The notes: generated by a model not told the origin, from the sequence alone. A DNA stretch of 44,021 nucleotides from Bremia lactucae (GCF_004359215.1 NC_090612.1:7252520-7296540); one strand, 5' to 3'. Shown: positions 8,580-19,124, numbered from the stretch's first letter. A program made the numbers and translations.

Positions 8580-9165
8580 TTGGTTTCCGCGGTCTTCAAG
8601 ACCAAATTGCGCCCGCGCTTTATTGGACCATTTACGGTTGTGGTCAAGAAGGGCCTAGCTTACACGCAAAACCTTCCTAGCAAGCTGCGTTCACACCCAG
8701 TGTTCTTCGTCGGCCTGCTTAAGCCATATCGGAACCCTTCACATGTGTTACTTGGAGGCGCTTGCGCCGAAAAAGACGGCCGTGCCACAGACTGCGGCAT
8801 CCGCACCAGGATGTCCAGCTGACCTTTTAAACAAGGTTGCTGATGTTCCAGCATTAAAAGACGGTTTTGAACCGCCTCAAAAAAAGCCCTCAACCCGAGC
8901 AAGACCCTCACAAAGAAGTTGCACTCGTGCTTTAGAGCATCAAATACTTCTGTCGAGATTTCGACACCCTCTCGCGCTGCTTGATGCGCGAGGGGACTTT
9001 CAGTTTCACGTGGAAAAGCTTTTGAAGCGACACTGTCGTCAGGGCCAAATACCAGTATATGGTGAAGTGGCTGGGTAACCCTCTTCTGAAAACTCGTGGG
9101 AGTTTGAGGTACCTCTTCGGCAAGATTGCCCGTACGCCGTGCACATTTTTTAGCGCCAAGCTCAG
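8580..9165 (+). pseudogene. C-terminal pol tail with chromodomain-like segment, B1
   Basis: The start AVFKTKLRPRFIGPFTVVVK followed by RSHPVFFVGLLKPYR is the SH3-like post-integrase module of chromoviral integrases. A proline-rich linker follows, then a degraded chromodomain (the QYLVKWLGYPSSENSWEFE block is split by frameshifts at about 9040-9130). The minus strand of the same DNA is also open (9247-8660). Confidence 0.6.
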
Positions 9166-10051
9166 GGTCAACTTGCGTCAAACGACGCTTTCCACCACTA
9201 AAAGTCGGAATAGATGGATCTATAGCCTCAGTGCGGCTTCGATCCATGGTTGTACGGTCAACCGAAGCACTGAACTATTGGCTAGGTCTATCCTCGTTTT
9301 GTGGCATAAATGCCGATCGTAACTGGCCTTTGGCCTTAAGCTTGGCGAAATCGAAGCTAAGCTTCCGTTCCAAACGAACATCAGCCACATCCGCAGACTC
9401 TCTAATTCTCAGAATATGCGGAGGCGGTGGGCCCGATGGACCCAGTTATCAAATGAACTAACTTTTTCGCTTTTGATTTCGTTTGGAAACAAAACGATCG
9501 GAATTTCTTTCATTGAGGTTATCGAAGCCCCAATGGCCTGATCACGCAAACGTGTTAGATACTGACCTTGCATCATTACCTTTGGCGAAAAGTATTGCTG
9601 ATGAAGAGCGTCGCGAGTAGCGATCTCCTTCGGCGTCCTCGCTGTTGGACCGGATCTAGATGGCCAAGCTGTGACCCGTGATCTATTTTAAATGATCTCC
9701 CACACTCAGTGGAGTAAATCGGTATTCACTGTGAGCTTTAGCTTTAGCTATCTCTGCAGCTCGACGACGGGCTTGTTCCTCTATGAGGATTGCCCACTCT
9801 TTCTCTTCATCGAGCGAGTTCGTGATGATGTTGGACTCAGGGTCCTGGGTCCTGCACAAGGCAGTTAAAACATCGGCGGCACCACGTTCTGGGAACGGAT
9901 TCGGGGCCCGCCAACGTTCATCCTCGCGAGGCGTCGTGTAAGAGCGACGCTCTTTTTTCTCATCCTGCGATGGAGTGTGACTTTCATAGTCCACCATTCT
10001 CTTATCGTCGAGAAAGGTGCTGAGAGTCTGTGACTCACGCTTAGTTGTCAT
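8660..10051 (-). pseudogene. Antisense ORF of gypsy family B, copy B1 (interrupted)
   Basis: It reads leftward from the 3' LTR. The likely start is the Met at 10051 (MTTKRESQTLSTFLDD), a stretch also present in copy B2. The N-terminal part is open to 9683 and includes RAPNPFPERGAADVLTAL and EEQARRRAAEIAKAKAHSEY. Then 9682-9248 carries several stops. The C-terminal part (9247-8660) is open again with FSGGKRRLTQVDPELGAKK and a leucine-rich stretch near FDALKHE. The C-terminal third overlaps the pol tail on the other strand. Function unknown. Confidence 0.5.
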
Positions 10052-10148
10052 GGGACAAAGGAATGCAAACCACGACCAAACGGTTAGCTGGTTATGCTCC
10101 AACTAAAGAGGAAAGGAAGCGAATGTTGTCATTCGGTGTCAACAGCCT

Positions 10149-10160
10149 GATGGGGCAGGG
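10149..10160 (+). other. Polypurine tract before 3' LTR (B1)
   Basis: GATGGGGCAGGG immediately precedes TGTAATGG at 10161. It is a slightly decayed version of GATGGGGGAGGG at 41562-41573 and confirms plus orientation. Confidence 0.55.
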
Positions 10161-10480
10161 TGTAATGGGGCACAAAACGGTTGGCGAACCGTTGTAATAG
10201 TACATTTACTTTGTGGGCAAAATGCCCTTCTATCCTATTTTAAAATACTTAATTACTATAATCCCATTTATTATGGGCAACAATGTGGTCGCCGCCAGAT
10301 AAAAATCTAATGGCCGAAATCTATTTTCAAATTAGCTAGGCTAAGGTTTTTGATTTAAATAAATAAATAAATGGCAGTATCCCTTTTGATCTTAAAGCGT
10401 CTTGTGCCTACCTAAGGCTTGAATTGATCTGTGAGAGACAGAAGCCTTTCTAAGGTGCATACTTTCAAGAACAGAGATTG
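10161..10480 (+). repeat. 3' LTR of gypsy B1 (truncated)
   Basis: It is colinear with 41574 onward through GGTCGCCGCCAGATA and CAGAAGCCTTTCTAAGGT. Similarity ends at about 10480, where minus-strand RT sequence of another element begins. About 160 bp of the LTR 3' end is missing. Confidence 0.65.
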
Positions 10481-10499
10481 CTTCACTGATGTGAAAGCA

Positions 10500-12171
10500 T
10501 CTTCTTGATCTTTCAACTAAACCTATACTGCGTCCCTTTTAAGAAGGTCAGATAATGGTTTAGTTCGCTCAGCATAATTCTTGCTATACATATGCAAGTA
10601 ATTAGCGAGCGCTAGGAATTGGCGCAAATCCTTCACATGTCGTGGTATTGGCCATTCCTATACCAATATTACCATGTCTGGATCTGCTCGTACACCATGT
10701 GTACCTGCGATGCAGCCCAGCAAAAGCATCTAGGGGACCCCTATGACGCACTTTTGCAAGTTGACGTACAATTGGGCGTCCTTCTAAGTCTGCAACACAG
10801 CGTCTAAATGACGCTTGTGCGACTCTATTGCGCTCAGCCCGCCCTCGGCCCTACTATGCACGAATACATCGTCAAAGTAATGGGGCGCGTAGGCACGGTG
10901 CTGACGCATCACGTGAGCCACCACTCGGTTGAATTTCGCTGGTGCGTTTTTTAAACCTTGGGGCATCACAAGCCACTCCCAAAGCATACCGCTTGGGGTG
11001 CTTACAGCTGTTTTGACTTCATCGGACTCTCTCATGAGTACCTGATAGTAGCCATCCTTTAAATCTAACGCGGAAAAGATAGTTGACTTTCCCATGGATT
11101 TCAACAAAACATCTTTCCGCGGGATTGGCATTTGAGCGGTGTGGTCGCCGTGTTCAGCTTATTGTAAGCATGAACCACACACCATCCACCTGTGGCTTTA
11201 CGCACACAAAAGGTCGGACTGCAGTGAGGCGACTTGCTCCCACGTACATGTCCCGCCTTGGATCGCGTGTTGAAGGACTTATCGATAAAATGGTTTTTTT
11301 TCGACAACGACGATTGCCTGATCACACAATACTTGGTGCCAGGTTCGAGATCAATCTCATGCCCGATGCCCCTATCTGCTGGCAGGAGGCTTGGCATTTC
11401 TTCTGGGTACACATCGCAAAGTTTCCACGGAACCTCAAAGAACGGACTGTCTGTCAAGGCATCCCAGCCTTGAGCAGCGATCCGTTTCTTTTGGCCGTTT
11501 CTAGGACGTTCTCGTCTATTGTGCGTAGGCACGGTGCTGACGCATCACGTGAGCCACCACTCGGTTGAATTTCGCTGGTGCGTTTTTTAAACCTTGGGGC
11601 ATCACAAGCCACTCCCAAAGCATACCGCTTGGGGTGCTTACAGCTGTTTTGACTTCATCGGACTCTCTCATGAGTACCTGATAGTAGCCATCCTTTAAAT
11701 CTAACGCGGAAAAGATAGTTGACTTTCCCATGGATTTCAACAAAACATCTTTCCGCGGGATTGGCATTTGAGCGGTGTGGTCGCCGTGTTCAGCTTATTG
11801 TAAGCATGAACCACACACCATCCACCTGTGGCTTTACGCACACAAAAGGTCGGACTGCAGTGAGGCGACTTGCTCCCACGTACATGTCCCGCCTTGGATC
11901 GCGTGTTGAAGGACTTATCGATAAAATGGTTTTTTTTCGACAACGACGATTGCCTGATCACACAATACTTGGTGCCAGGTTCGAGATCAATCTCATGCCC
12001 GATGCCCCTATCTGCTGGCAGGAGGCTTGGCATTTCTTCTGGGTACACATCGCAAAGTTTCCACGGAACCTCAAAGAACGGACTGTCTGTCAAGGCATCC
12101 CAGCCTTGAGCAGCGATCCGTTTCTTTTGGCCGTTTCTAGGACGTTCTCGTCTATTGTGGACGACGAGCAA
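10500..12171 (-). pseudogene. Reverse transcriptase with internal tandem duplication
   Basis: On the minus strand the finger segment (PTFCVRKATGGWCVVHAYNK), followed one frame over by the palm segment (STIFSALDLKDGYYQ, TPSGMLWEWLVMPQGLKNA), occurs twice. The upstream copy (12171-11523) stops before the catalytic box. The downstream copy (11532-10784) includes an intact YFDDVFVHS at about 10870. Both copies carry the same frameshift after NTATTPLKC, so it predates the duplication. The RT connection continues to about 10500 in decayed frames. Confidence 0.8.
10887..12158. repeat. 636-bp perfect-looking tandem duplication
   Basis: Unit 1 is 10887-11522 and unit 2 is 11523-12158. The start GCGTAGGCACGGTGC and the end CTCGTCTATTGTG recur at an offset of exactly 636, and the encoded peptides are identical throughout. 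I saw no mismatch between the units. Confidence 0.9.
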
Positions 12172-12467
12172 CAGTCCACCAAGTTATCTACTGGAACTGG
12201 TGTGACTATCTCGTGAATCTTTCCTTCCTTTAATTCGGCAAGGAACAGATCCCACGACATCTCCGGGAGATTTACTATCACCTCGGCAGATTTAAAGACT
12301 TGCCGGAGCACCTCAACTGAGGATGCCTCCGCAATTTTGTCTTTGACGGCCTCGAACATCTCGTTCGAAGGCCCGTCCTCTTTAAAAGGAACTGATCCAA
12401 AGGTCACTCGTTTAGACGTGCCTTTGATCATTCTAATCTGTCGGGTACTTGTTCTTCCAGTCACCAC
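12090..12467 (-). pseudogene. Protease-RT linker of the minus-strand gypsy
   Basis: The open frame contains SWDLFLAELKEGKIHEIVTP and VDCCSSSTIDENVLE. The same block appears on the plus strand at 33955-34095. It is the acidic spacer just before RT. Its open end runs into the duplicated RT unit. Confidence 0.6.
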
Positions 12468-12739
12468 GACCTCTGACTAAGAAGCGGGTGCCGTTGCTCT
12501 CCTGGCTAACACACCCCTTCCAACCGCGCCAGGCTCTAGGCACTGTGTCGATTCATGCGACGCTTGACTTCCTGTCAGCTCGCCGTCCACTGCCACAGGC
12601 TTTTGGCTCTGTGAAGGACATTCGTACGCATGGCTACTTTGGCATCGTCCTTTTCACCGCCCTAGTCTTCACGAGCTGGGTAGGACTTGGTATCCCGTCA
12701 ACGCACCATCAACTGTGTTCGACACGACATTAGTTGCAT

Positions 12740-13220
12740 AGGCCTCTCGCCAGAGCACATCCTTTCCGGTGTCCTGCGTAGAGTACGCAATTGTGCGTGT
12801 ACGCTAGTCTATCCATGGTTGGTGTTTTGCCAAACATGGCATGCCTGAAATTTGGTCATACGAACTCTCCATGCGTAGCACTATGAACTTCACTTTACAA
12901 GAGAATTCACTAAATCTGAAGGCGATGTCTGCTTGAACTCCCTCAGACTTTACGAGCGCGCCGTTCGCTAAACGAACGGTCGCCTTTTCTCGCTTTCCAT
13001 CCTGGCAAAGCGACTTAAATCTCTGTTTTAGAGCTGCGACTTATACAGAATTCTGTGATACATTCGAATCCACAAGGAGGGTCATCACATGGTATCTGCG
13101 CCACACCGCATTGCTCCACGGCTAACAGCCAGCAAACAATCGTGTGCGCTGTACTTCCATCGAACTTGGGAGGGTCCATCCGAATTGGCCTCGGCTGATG
13201 CAGCCGGGCGGAGAGCATCT
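12740..13220 (-). pseudogene. Aspartic protease region, degenerate
   Basis: The nucleotide sequence is colinear with 33340-33680, where a protease frame with DSGASQNFV is open. Here the active-site DSG is lost: the equivalent position reads CDDPPCGFECITEF. Frames are broken throughout. Confidence 0.55.
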
Positions 13221-13224
13221 TAAC

Positions 13225-13518
13225 AGTCCTGTTGAGAGCCTCGCTCCGAGCCTACTCTCGCCTAAGCTCACTCTGATCCTGAGTGGCAGACTCCGCCGCA
13301 GCATGGCTTTGTGCCTCAGACGTGACCCTTCGCTGTCCGAGCACGAGCGCCTCAAACTGCTCCAACTGAGTAACATGTTGCTCCGGAGGACTACATAAGA
13401 GCCTGGCCAAAGCTTCTCCTCGGAGAGGTGGGGGGAATAAGCTAAATCGATATTGAGGCTCACCCTCGCGTACACGCGCATAGATGCGAGTCGTGGGAAT
13501 GATTTCAAGTGCTACCAA
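13225..13518 (-). pseudogene. gag-like region following the inverted family A LTR
   Basis: The 88-codon frame (13518-13252) includes SPPEQHVTQLEQFEALVLGQ and a Ser/Ala/Gln-rich end. It immediately follows the LTR and primer-binding-like site, where gag or a leader should be. No zinc knuckle was found, and assignment to gag rests mainly on position. Confidence 0.35.
13501..13517 (-). other. Candidate tRNA primer-binding site
   Basis: Two bases inside the LTR end, the minus strand reads TGGTAGCACTTGAAATC. It begins TGG, complementary to the CCA end of a tRNA, as expected for a minus-strand primer site. The tRNA species is not identified. Confidence 0.45.
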
Positions 13519-13519
13519 G

Positions 13520-13812
13520 TGTAGGTGGGCACGTCTATAGTGGCCAAGCTCTACTTAAGCATCTGAAGATATGCACTTATATGTATTGCGAGCATATTAT
13601 TTTAAATACCTCGTATCTTGGACGAAGCTAGGCGTCATTCCTTTCAATGTAAATGCACCTGTATGCATCAGATACCCAAGGGTGGGTTACAATGTGAACC
13701 ACACCCAAGTCGTGGGTCGAATTACTTCACTTAAGTATTTGACCATCCCCTCAAGTACACAAAGTGTACTTAACTTGGATAGTGTAACATAAGGCAACTT
13801 TAGCCCGTTACA
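13520..13812 (-). repeat. LTR of family A, inverted (5' LTR of the minus-strand gypsy)
   Basis: On the minus strand it runs from TGTAACGGGC (13812) to CCTACA (13520). At 293 bp it is shorter than the 553-bp copy at 495 because of an internal deletion. It is followed by a primer-binding-like site, so it is a 5' LTR. Confidence 0.7.
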
Positions 13813-13842
13813 GCGTTGCCTTTCGGAGAAGAGGACGCCTGC

Positions 13843-14010
13843 AGCCGAGCTACCTCGCTCCTTAAGTCAGAGATAGACTTATAGATTTAACGACTCTTAT
13901 TTCTATAGAACGAATGGGTTTAACAACTCAGGGAGTCGTACAAGCTATTAAAGCTTATTGAAACCTAGCTCAAGTGATTCAAGGGCTCGTAATACCAAGT
14001 GGCAACTATA
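13843..14010 (-). repeat. Remnant of a family B LTR, inverted (3' part)
   Basis: The reverse complement contains AGTTGCCACTTGGT, AGCTTGTACGACTCCCTGAG and GGAGCGAGGTAGCTC, colinear with 41890-42050. Only the 3' third of the LTR remains. It is wedged between the family A LTR and a plus-strand RNase H fragment. Confidence 0.6.
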
Positions 14011-14019
14011 TAGAGGCAT

Positions 14020-14430
14020 CGGTCTTGGCATTGCCAGACGCGGATAAGCCCTTTAGCATCGTCTGCGATGCAAGAAATTTTGCAATCGGCAGCGCGCTCT
14101 TGTAGAAGGTTGACGACGGCGTTTACCGTGTCATTTCTTATCAGTTTCGGCTTTCAAAAGCCGCAGAACTGAAGTATTATGTGCATGACAAGGAGTTACT
14201 TGCAATAAAGTATGCTCTTGTTATGTATCGAGTGCACTTATTGGGCACCGAACAATTTGTGGTTTATACGGATCACGTATCACTGCGGACCACAATAAAC
14301 TCACCGCACCTCTCGCCTAGAATTGCAAGATGGCTTAAATTCTTCTCTAGATTTCATTTCAAAGGTGAATAAAAGCCGGGTAAGTCGAATGTCTTGGCTG
14401 ACGCTTTATCACGCAGACCAACCTTCGAGG
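14020..14430 (+). pseudogene. RNase H fragment of A2
   Basis: Frames read VLALPDADKPFSIVCDARNF, an in-frame stop at about 14104, then KAAELKYYVHDKELLAIKYA and FVVYTDHVSLRTT (about 14260). The domain ends with LADALSRRP at about 14400. Active-site Asp residues in VCDA and YTDH remain. Confidence 0.75.
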
Positions 14431-14758
14431 TAAGACACCAGGAAAGTATATCTAGTGCTAAAGCACAATCTGAGCCGTTAACGTTGGCAGCCATTAAGGC
14501 CCACTACGTGACGAGCTCATTGGCCTCTGAGATAAAAGAGAGCTACAGTCAAGACAAACATTGCCGCCTGCTGTTGGATCACTTCGGTGGACGAAAAAGG
14601 TTTCCCTCCGTCGCACCTGAAGGCTAAGCTAAACCGCTTTAGCTTCAGCGATGGCCTGTCATGGCATCAGCTGTCACCTAGTAATACCGTGAGAATCTAA
14701 TGTACCTCACGACACAAATCTCAAGCTGATTATCATTCACGAGCTCCATGATACGCGA

Positions 14759-15676
14759 TTGAGTCGGCATCTGGGCCGCGAAAAGACATTTTTAAAAGTG
14801 TCAGAGGAATTTTGGTGGCCACACCTATATCGATGGCTGACACTGTTTACAAGAGCGAATATAGATGACAGGCCAACTATATTCGCTCTTGCAACCAAGT
14901 GTCAGCGCGTCAATCCTGCACCGTCCAGCAGTGCGCCACTGAAGCCACTACCAATTTCGACGGATTGTTGGAAGTCAGTACGTCTGGACTTCATGTTTGG
15001 CATGCCGCCCAATCATAAGAATCGGACGGGGTTCGTCGTCTTTGTAGACAGACTGAGCAAAATGGTGCATTTAGCACCATGTAATACATCGATCACATAT
15101 AAGAAGGTAGCTCTCTTGTTTCTGGATCATGTATACCGACTACACGGGATGCCCGAGTCCATAGTATCGGACCGGGATCCACGTTTTACGTCTGGTTTTT
15201 GGCGACATGTGCTTGAGCTGCTAGGTAGCAAGCTTCACATGTCGGTCGCAGATCATACCCAGACCGATGGCCAAACAGAACGTGCCAATCGGATCGTGGC
15301 GGATGTCTTGCGCACTATAGCAACTCCCAAAAAGTGGAGCAAGCAATTGCCCTTTGTGGAGTTCGCTATAAATAACAGTGTCCACGCCAGTACGGGTGAG
15401 ATACCGTTTTATATTAACGGACTGCGCCATCCTCGGACGCCAGTCTCGTTTGTGCGCAGCCCGAGTCTTAGTGGGGGAGGGCCCCTCACTACGCTCGGTG
15501 CGAAAGAGGGACATAGTTTCGTCAATATGACAATGACCCGCGAGAGTATTATCTCAAAGATAGAAACTTGCCCTAGTAACCATGCCGGGTTGGAAGTGGT
15601 AAATATGGAGTCACGGCAAGGAATGCCTGTGCTTCCAAACATAACGAAACATGTTGGGACATGTTTCGTCCTATGA
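14759..15676 (+). pseudogene. Integrase of A2, long open core
   Basis: This 305-codon frame starts inside the HHCC zinc finger (HLGREKTFLKVSEEFWWP). The catalytic triad is visible: Asp in RLDFMFGMP (about 14988), Asp in SDRDPRF (about 15170) and Glu in GQTER (about 15275). The Cys pair of the zinc finger is disturbed by an inverted-repeat insertion at 14850-14891 (only KCQRV remains). The frame lacks its N-terminus and ends in a stop before the tail, so the protein would be inactive, although the core is well preserved. Confidence 0.8.
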
Positions 15677-15689
15677 CCGACCTGTCGGT

Positions 15690-16168
15690 GGTGTCATAGG
15701 CGAGTTAGATGCTAAAAGCGTGAGCGAGGCTTAACGCTTTGTGGATGAGCGATTAGCCACCACAAGAAAAGTCCGTGACGCGATGGCAAGCGCACAGATA
15801 AACAAAAATAATATGCTGAGCGAAATGGTCGCAAAAATAATGAACGCTTTAGAGTGGGAGAAAAAGTACAATTAAGTACTGCTACCCTACCTAAAAATGT
15901 CATTTCTGCACTATCTGGAGGTACGAAGTTATTGCCGCATTTCATTGGGCCGGTAGAAGAGGTTAAAGACCTAAATTTTAGGCTCAGCCTTCCTCCGTAT
16001 ATGAAGACGCACCCCATGCTTTACGTGGGTTGCCTGAAACAGTATGTTGATCCAGAAGAGATCACATACCCCCATCCGTCTAAGAAGACCGATGGTGACG
16101 ATGACTGTGAGTCGAGCGTCGATCGGGTGAGGGAGACGAGGGAAGGTGAAGAACTTCCAGCCAAATGA
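15690..16168 (+). pseudogene. Post-integrase tail of A2 pol
   Basis: TTRKVRDAMASAQINKN and the SH3-like block LLPHFIGPVEEVKDLNFRLS / KTHPMLYVGCLKQYV are recognisable in two frames. An acidic end follows. No clear chromodomain was found in this copy. Confidence 0.6.
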
Positions 16169-17552
16169 CTCCTTTCACCACGATAAGGACTCGGAGAGCG
16201 AGGGATACCACGCGCGTAATGCGGGTCTCTCAGCATCAATTTTTCCAGGATGTCAAGCCGAAGTTTCAGGCACTCATAACTTTGACGATCCTTCGCGCGG
16301 ACATCCTGAAGATCCGAGGTCAGTCGCAAGACTTGACCCTCGAGATACTCAATGCGTCGTTCAGCAGCGCTAAACGCCTGCGACTAAACGGACGCGGGTA
16401 AGGCAGCCGCGATTAGGTGAGCGAAATCGCCACTCCTATCGGGCGCCGCCTGCACTGATGGATGCGGGTGGGATCAACGCTTCCTTGTTGAAAGGTTGGT
16501 TGTTCACCGGTCCGTGAGGCAGTCCTCGTCCAGTGGAGAGTTTTGACTCTTGAAAATCGATCGATACCCTACGTATTGACGTGCTCGGCATGGTGACTGC
16601 CTATGCAAAGGAGCACCAGCTGAGACCTCTTTGCTAGTCTTAAATGGACTAGCAGGAGTAGCGTGGCAAGAAGAAATAGGGGGTACAGTACCGCCCATTA
16701 TTTCTTTCACACGCAAGCGGGCGAAATTAATCTGCTGTGGCCGCCGTTTTCCCGCATCGTAATGCGGTTGAAAGCGGCGCGTGAATTTCGCCTCATATTG
16801 GTCGGGCGTCGCAACACGACCGGGATAGGGGGAATACGTCCAAGCAATTTCCCCTAAGCCTTCCATGAATTATAGACGCCATACTAATTATAAGCGTCCA
16901 GAATAGCGCGCTCTAGGAACGACGCTTTTGGCCCGTTGATACGAGGCCATTGATATGGAGGGAGTATAAGTGGTATGCCACCTGTCACATAGACGACTGG
17001 CTTGTGACACCGGCTGGACACGCTCACGTGCCGTCGGTGGAGCTTTACGCTCAGGCTCTTTTGCGTCAGAACCCATTGTGAATGATGGTCTGAACGACAG
17101 GTGTTGTGGTTCTAATCAACTGAGAAGCAGCTGCGCGTTTATGGGCAGCGCTCTCATTAATGGTCGCTACGCTAGCCAGCGCAGACGACGATACAGCATT
17201 AGAAAACTGTTGTTGTCTTCATGTTAGGAGCAATGAGTGAAGTTTGGATGGGCAATAAAGCGCCATCATCCTAACTCATTAGCTCGCTGTACTCATCGCT
17301 ACTACGAGGTGATAGCAGCGGTGTCGACTCATTATAGTCAACAATGAGCGACGGATCTACATCCTAACTGTGAAAGTGGGATGGATCATTCAGCCCAGTT
17401 AAGAGCGCGACTGCAGCATCAGTAGCTGTCAGCGTTTCCAATGATGCACTAGGCGACGGAGGCGTGTTAACGCGGCGCGTGCGCTTCGTGTGTGGTTGAG
17501 TGGGTGTCTTTGCAGAAGAGGACCCACCAGCTTTGCCCCTTTTAGGTGGCAT
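16021..17552 (-). pseudogene. Antisense ORF of gypsy family A, copy A2 (interrupted)
   Basis: It starts at the ATG at 17552 (MPPKRGKAGG), about 130 nt from the LTR. The N-terminal basic and Ser/Pro-rich part matches copy A1. Stops at about 17364 and elsewhere break it. Further open blocks follow: 17076-16888, 16866-16504 (QYEAKFTRRFQPHYDAGKRR) and a C-terminal frame at about 16400-16021. That last frame opens with AAERRIEYLEGQVLRLTSDL and continues LRLDILEKL, with hydrophobic heptad spacing typical of a coiled coil, and overlaps the end of pol on the other strand. Function unknown. Confidence 0.5.
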
Positions 17553-17673
17553 GTTTGGCGCCTTGTATGGGCACACAGGTCGCTAGAGTGACAGAGAGAA
17601 CTAAGCGGCGCGTGAAGCAGCTCGCGGTTCCTCGCTCCTTTTTGACGAATTTGCAAAATGCAAATTCGTTCGT

Positions 17674-17685
17674 AAAGGGAGGGAG
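17674..17685 (+). other. Polypurine tract before LTR (A2)
   Basis: AAAGGGAGGGAG directly precedes TGTAACGGGC at 17686, marking a plus-oriented element and a 3' LTR. Confidence 0.6.
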
Positions 17686-18170
17686 TGTAACGGGCTGTAG
17701 TTGCCCTGTTACACAATTCCTGTCAAATACACTTTGTGTTCTTAAGGGATGGTCAATTACTTAATTGAAGTAACTAGACCCACCACTTGAATGTGGTTCA
17801 CATAGGTGCATTTACATTGAAAGGAATGACGCCAAGCGTCATCCAAGATACGAGGTATAAATAATACGCTCGCAAGACATATAAGTACATATCCACAGAG
17901 CTGGCAATTATGATTGTTCAAATAGGTTTTATATTAAATACTAATAAATATAAATCGGTCTGAAAACTACTTGTTAGTTGACAAGTGCGCACGTGGAGCC
18001 GGATCACCGCTCCCGTGACGTCGCTTGTACTTAGGTACTTAGTTCGTTTGGTGAGGTCGCTTTGGCGCCCACTAACTACCTCACTGCACGCGAGAGAAGA
18101 TGGTCAAACCGCTTTCTCGCTGTGCTAGGGTGTGTGCTTAAGTAGAGCGTGGCCGCAATAGACGTGTTCG
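17686..18170 (+). repeat. LTR of gypsy family A, copy A2 (3' LTR)
   Basis: It is colinear with 495-1047: TGTAACGGGC start, the inner GTGACGTCGCTT block, CCTCACTGCACGC and GTGTGTGCTTAAGTAGAGCG. The 3' terminus is decayed, so the end is approximate. Confidence 0.65.
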
Positions 18171-18906
18171 CCTTCAAACGCCTTATCTGGTTCACTCGTG
18201 TGCACTGCGAGATTGAAAAAGGTTGAGTGGTTGGTGCTTTGCCATCTAGTGCTGCGCTTCACCGCGCGCGGATTTCAAAGAGTCGTGGAATGTGCGAAAG
18301 CGAATTTTACTGTTCGTGCCTTCTATTAACAATTCGGATGCTCTATCACTAGTGCCCCGAGTGGATATGCTCGTAATAATGCCATGCGCAGTATCCATTT
18401 TAAGCTCCCGATGTAGAAATTCGCTGTGGCGCCATCTACCTCCCTGTCGAGTTGCGCGATCGGATCGAGCCTGTAGCAGAAGATAAGGAAACGAGCTTTA
18501 TGCTTAATTGTCGCTATTAGAAAATGGAGTCCGTCTACGACCCTTAGAATGTTGGTGCACGAAGACAAAAACGGCCACTATTGCCTTCTAAATAAATGTG
18601 CAGTTGGTTCAGATGTGCATCTCCGCAAAAATGACGCTATTGTCTGATCATTTAGCTACATGTTCTCGGCAAGCAACGGTTTCATAGCTTCCTGTAAGTC
18701 CCAACTCCTCTCGACGACATCGTCTTTTCGTCTGGAGAACACAGCCCCGCAAAATTATCAGCACAACACGGATTATTATTCTTAATTAATTTATCATCGT
18801 TGATAGTTAAAATCCATTTATTAGAATGACTCACCTCTGCAACCAAGTCACTGTCTTTTTTCTCAGCAATTTTGTCATTTCCTGAATAGCTTCCAGTCTT
18901 CTGAAA
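18171..18906 (-). pseudogene. Unrecognised degenerate coding-like segment
   Basis: The minus strand has two open blocks: 18924-18682 (with KDSDLVAEVSHSNKWILTIN and NNPCCADNFAGLCSPDEKTM) and 18568-18326. A shifted frame between them reads ERSWDLQEAMKPLLAENM. Together they look like a decayed protein gene, either transposon or host, but I cannot name a family. Confidence 0.3.
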
Positions 18907-19124
18907 GGGAATTGCTGCGGACACACCGCATATATATGCGTAGGGAGAGCGGGACAGAAGGTGTGGATGGTGGTTAAAGCAGTGTCAAAGCTCCCAAGAG
19001 TAAGCTCCTTTATTTAATTAATGGTACGGAAGTGGGGGGTAAGTTTGTCTAAAAAGGGTTAGATAGGGGCAATTTACGCCTGCAGACAAAGTTTTACTTT
19101 AGGATTGTGTCCGCAGCAATTCCC
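18907..19124. mobile_element. 218-bp TIR element (MITE)
   Basis: The left end GGGAATTGCTGCGGACACA is inverted at the right end as TGTGTCCGCAGCAATTCCC, a 19-bp perfect terminal inverted repeat. There is no coding capacity. A related fragment lies at 4667-4800. The target-site duplication is not obvious. Confidence 0.7.

Larger units (their letters stand above)
4832..10480 (+). mobile_element. Ty3/gypsy retrotransposon family B, copy B1 (degenerate)
   Basis: The order is 5' LTR (4832 to about 5215), gag remnant, protease-RT linker, RT, RNase H, integrase, chromodomain-like tail, an antisense ORF, polypurine tract, and truncated 3' LTR (10161 to about 10480). The two LTRs are in the same orientation (TGTAATGG...). 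Many stops and frameshifts make it non-autonomous. It is only about 5.6 kb, because most of gag and the protease are missing. Confidence 0.75.
10490..13812 (-). mobile_element. Minus-strand Ty3/gypsy element with family A LTR (partial)
   Basis: Read leftward: LTR (13812-13520), primer-binding-like site, gag-like frames (13518-13225), protease region (13220-12740), protease-RT linker (12467-12160) and RT (12171-10500). RNase H, integrase and the 3' LTR are absent; the element stops against the B1 LTR. RT carries a 636-bp tandem duplication. Confidence 0.65.
14011..17685 (+). mobile_element. Ty3/gypsy family A, copy A2 (5'-truncated body)
   Basis: Plus-strand RNase H (from about 14020), integrase and post-integrase tail (to 16168) are followed by an antisense ORF region (17552-16021), a polypurine tract (17674-17685) and a plus-oriented LTR at 17686. 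The 5' LTR, gag, protease and RT are missing. Confidence 0.65.

Noticed and set aside
4832..10480. Search for RXLR or Crinkler effector genes in this and the other repeat tracts
   Set aside because: No signal peptide followed by RXLR/EER, and no LFLAK/HVL motifs, were seen in any open frame.
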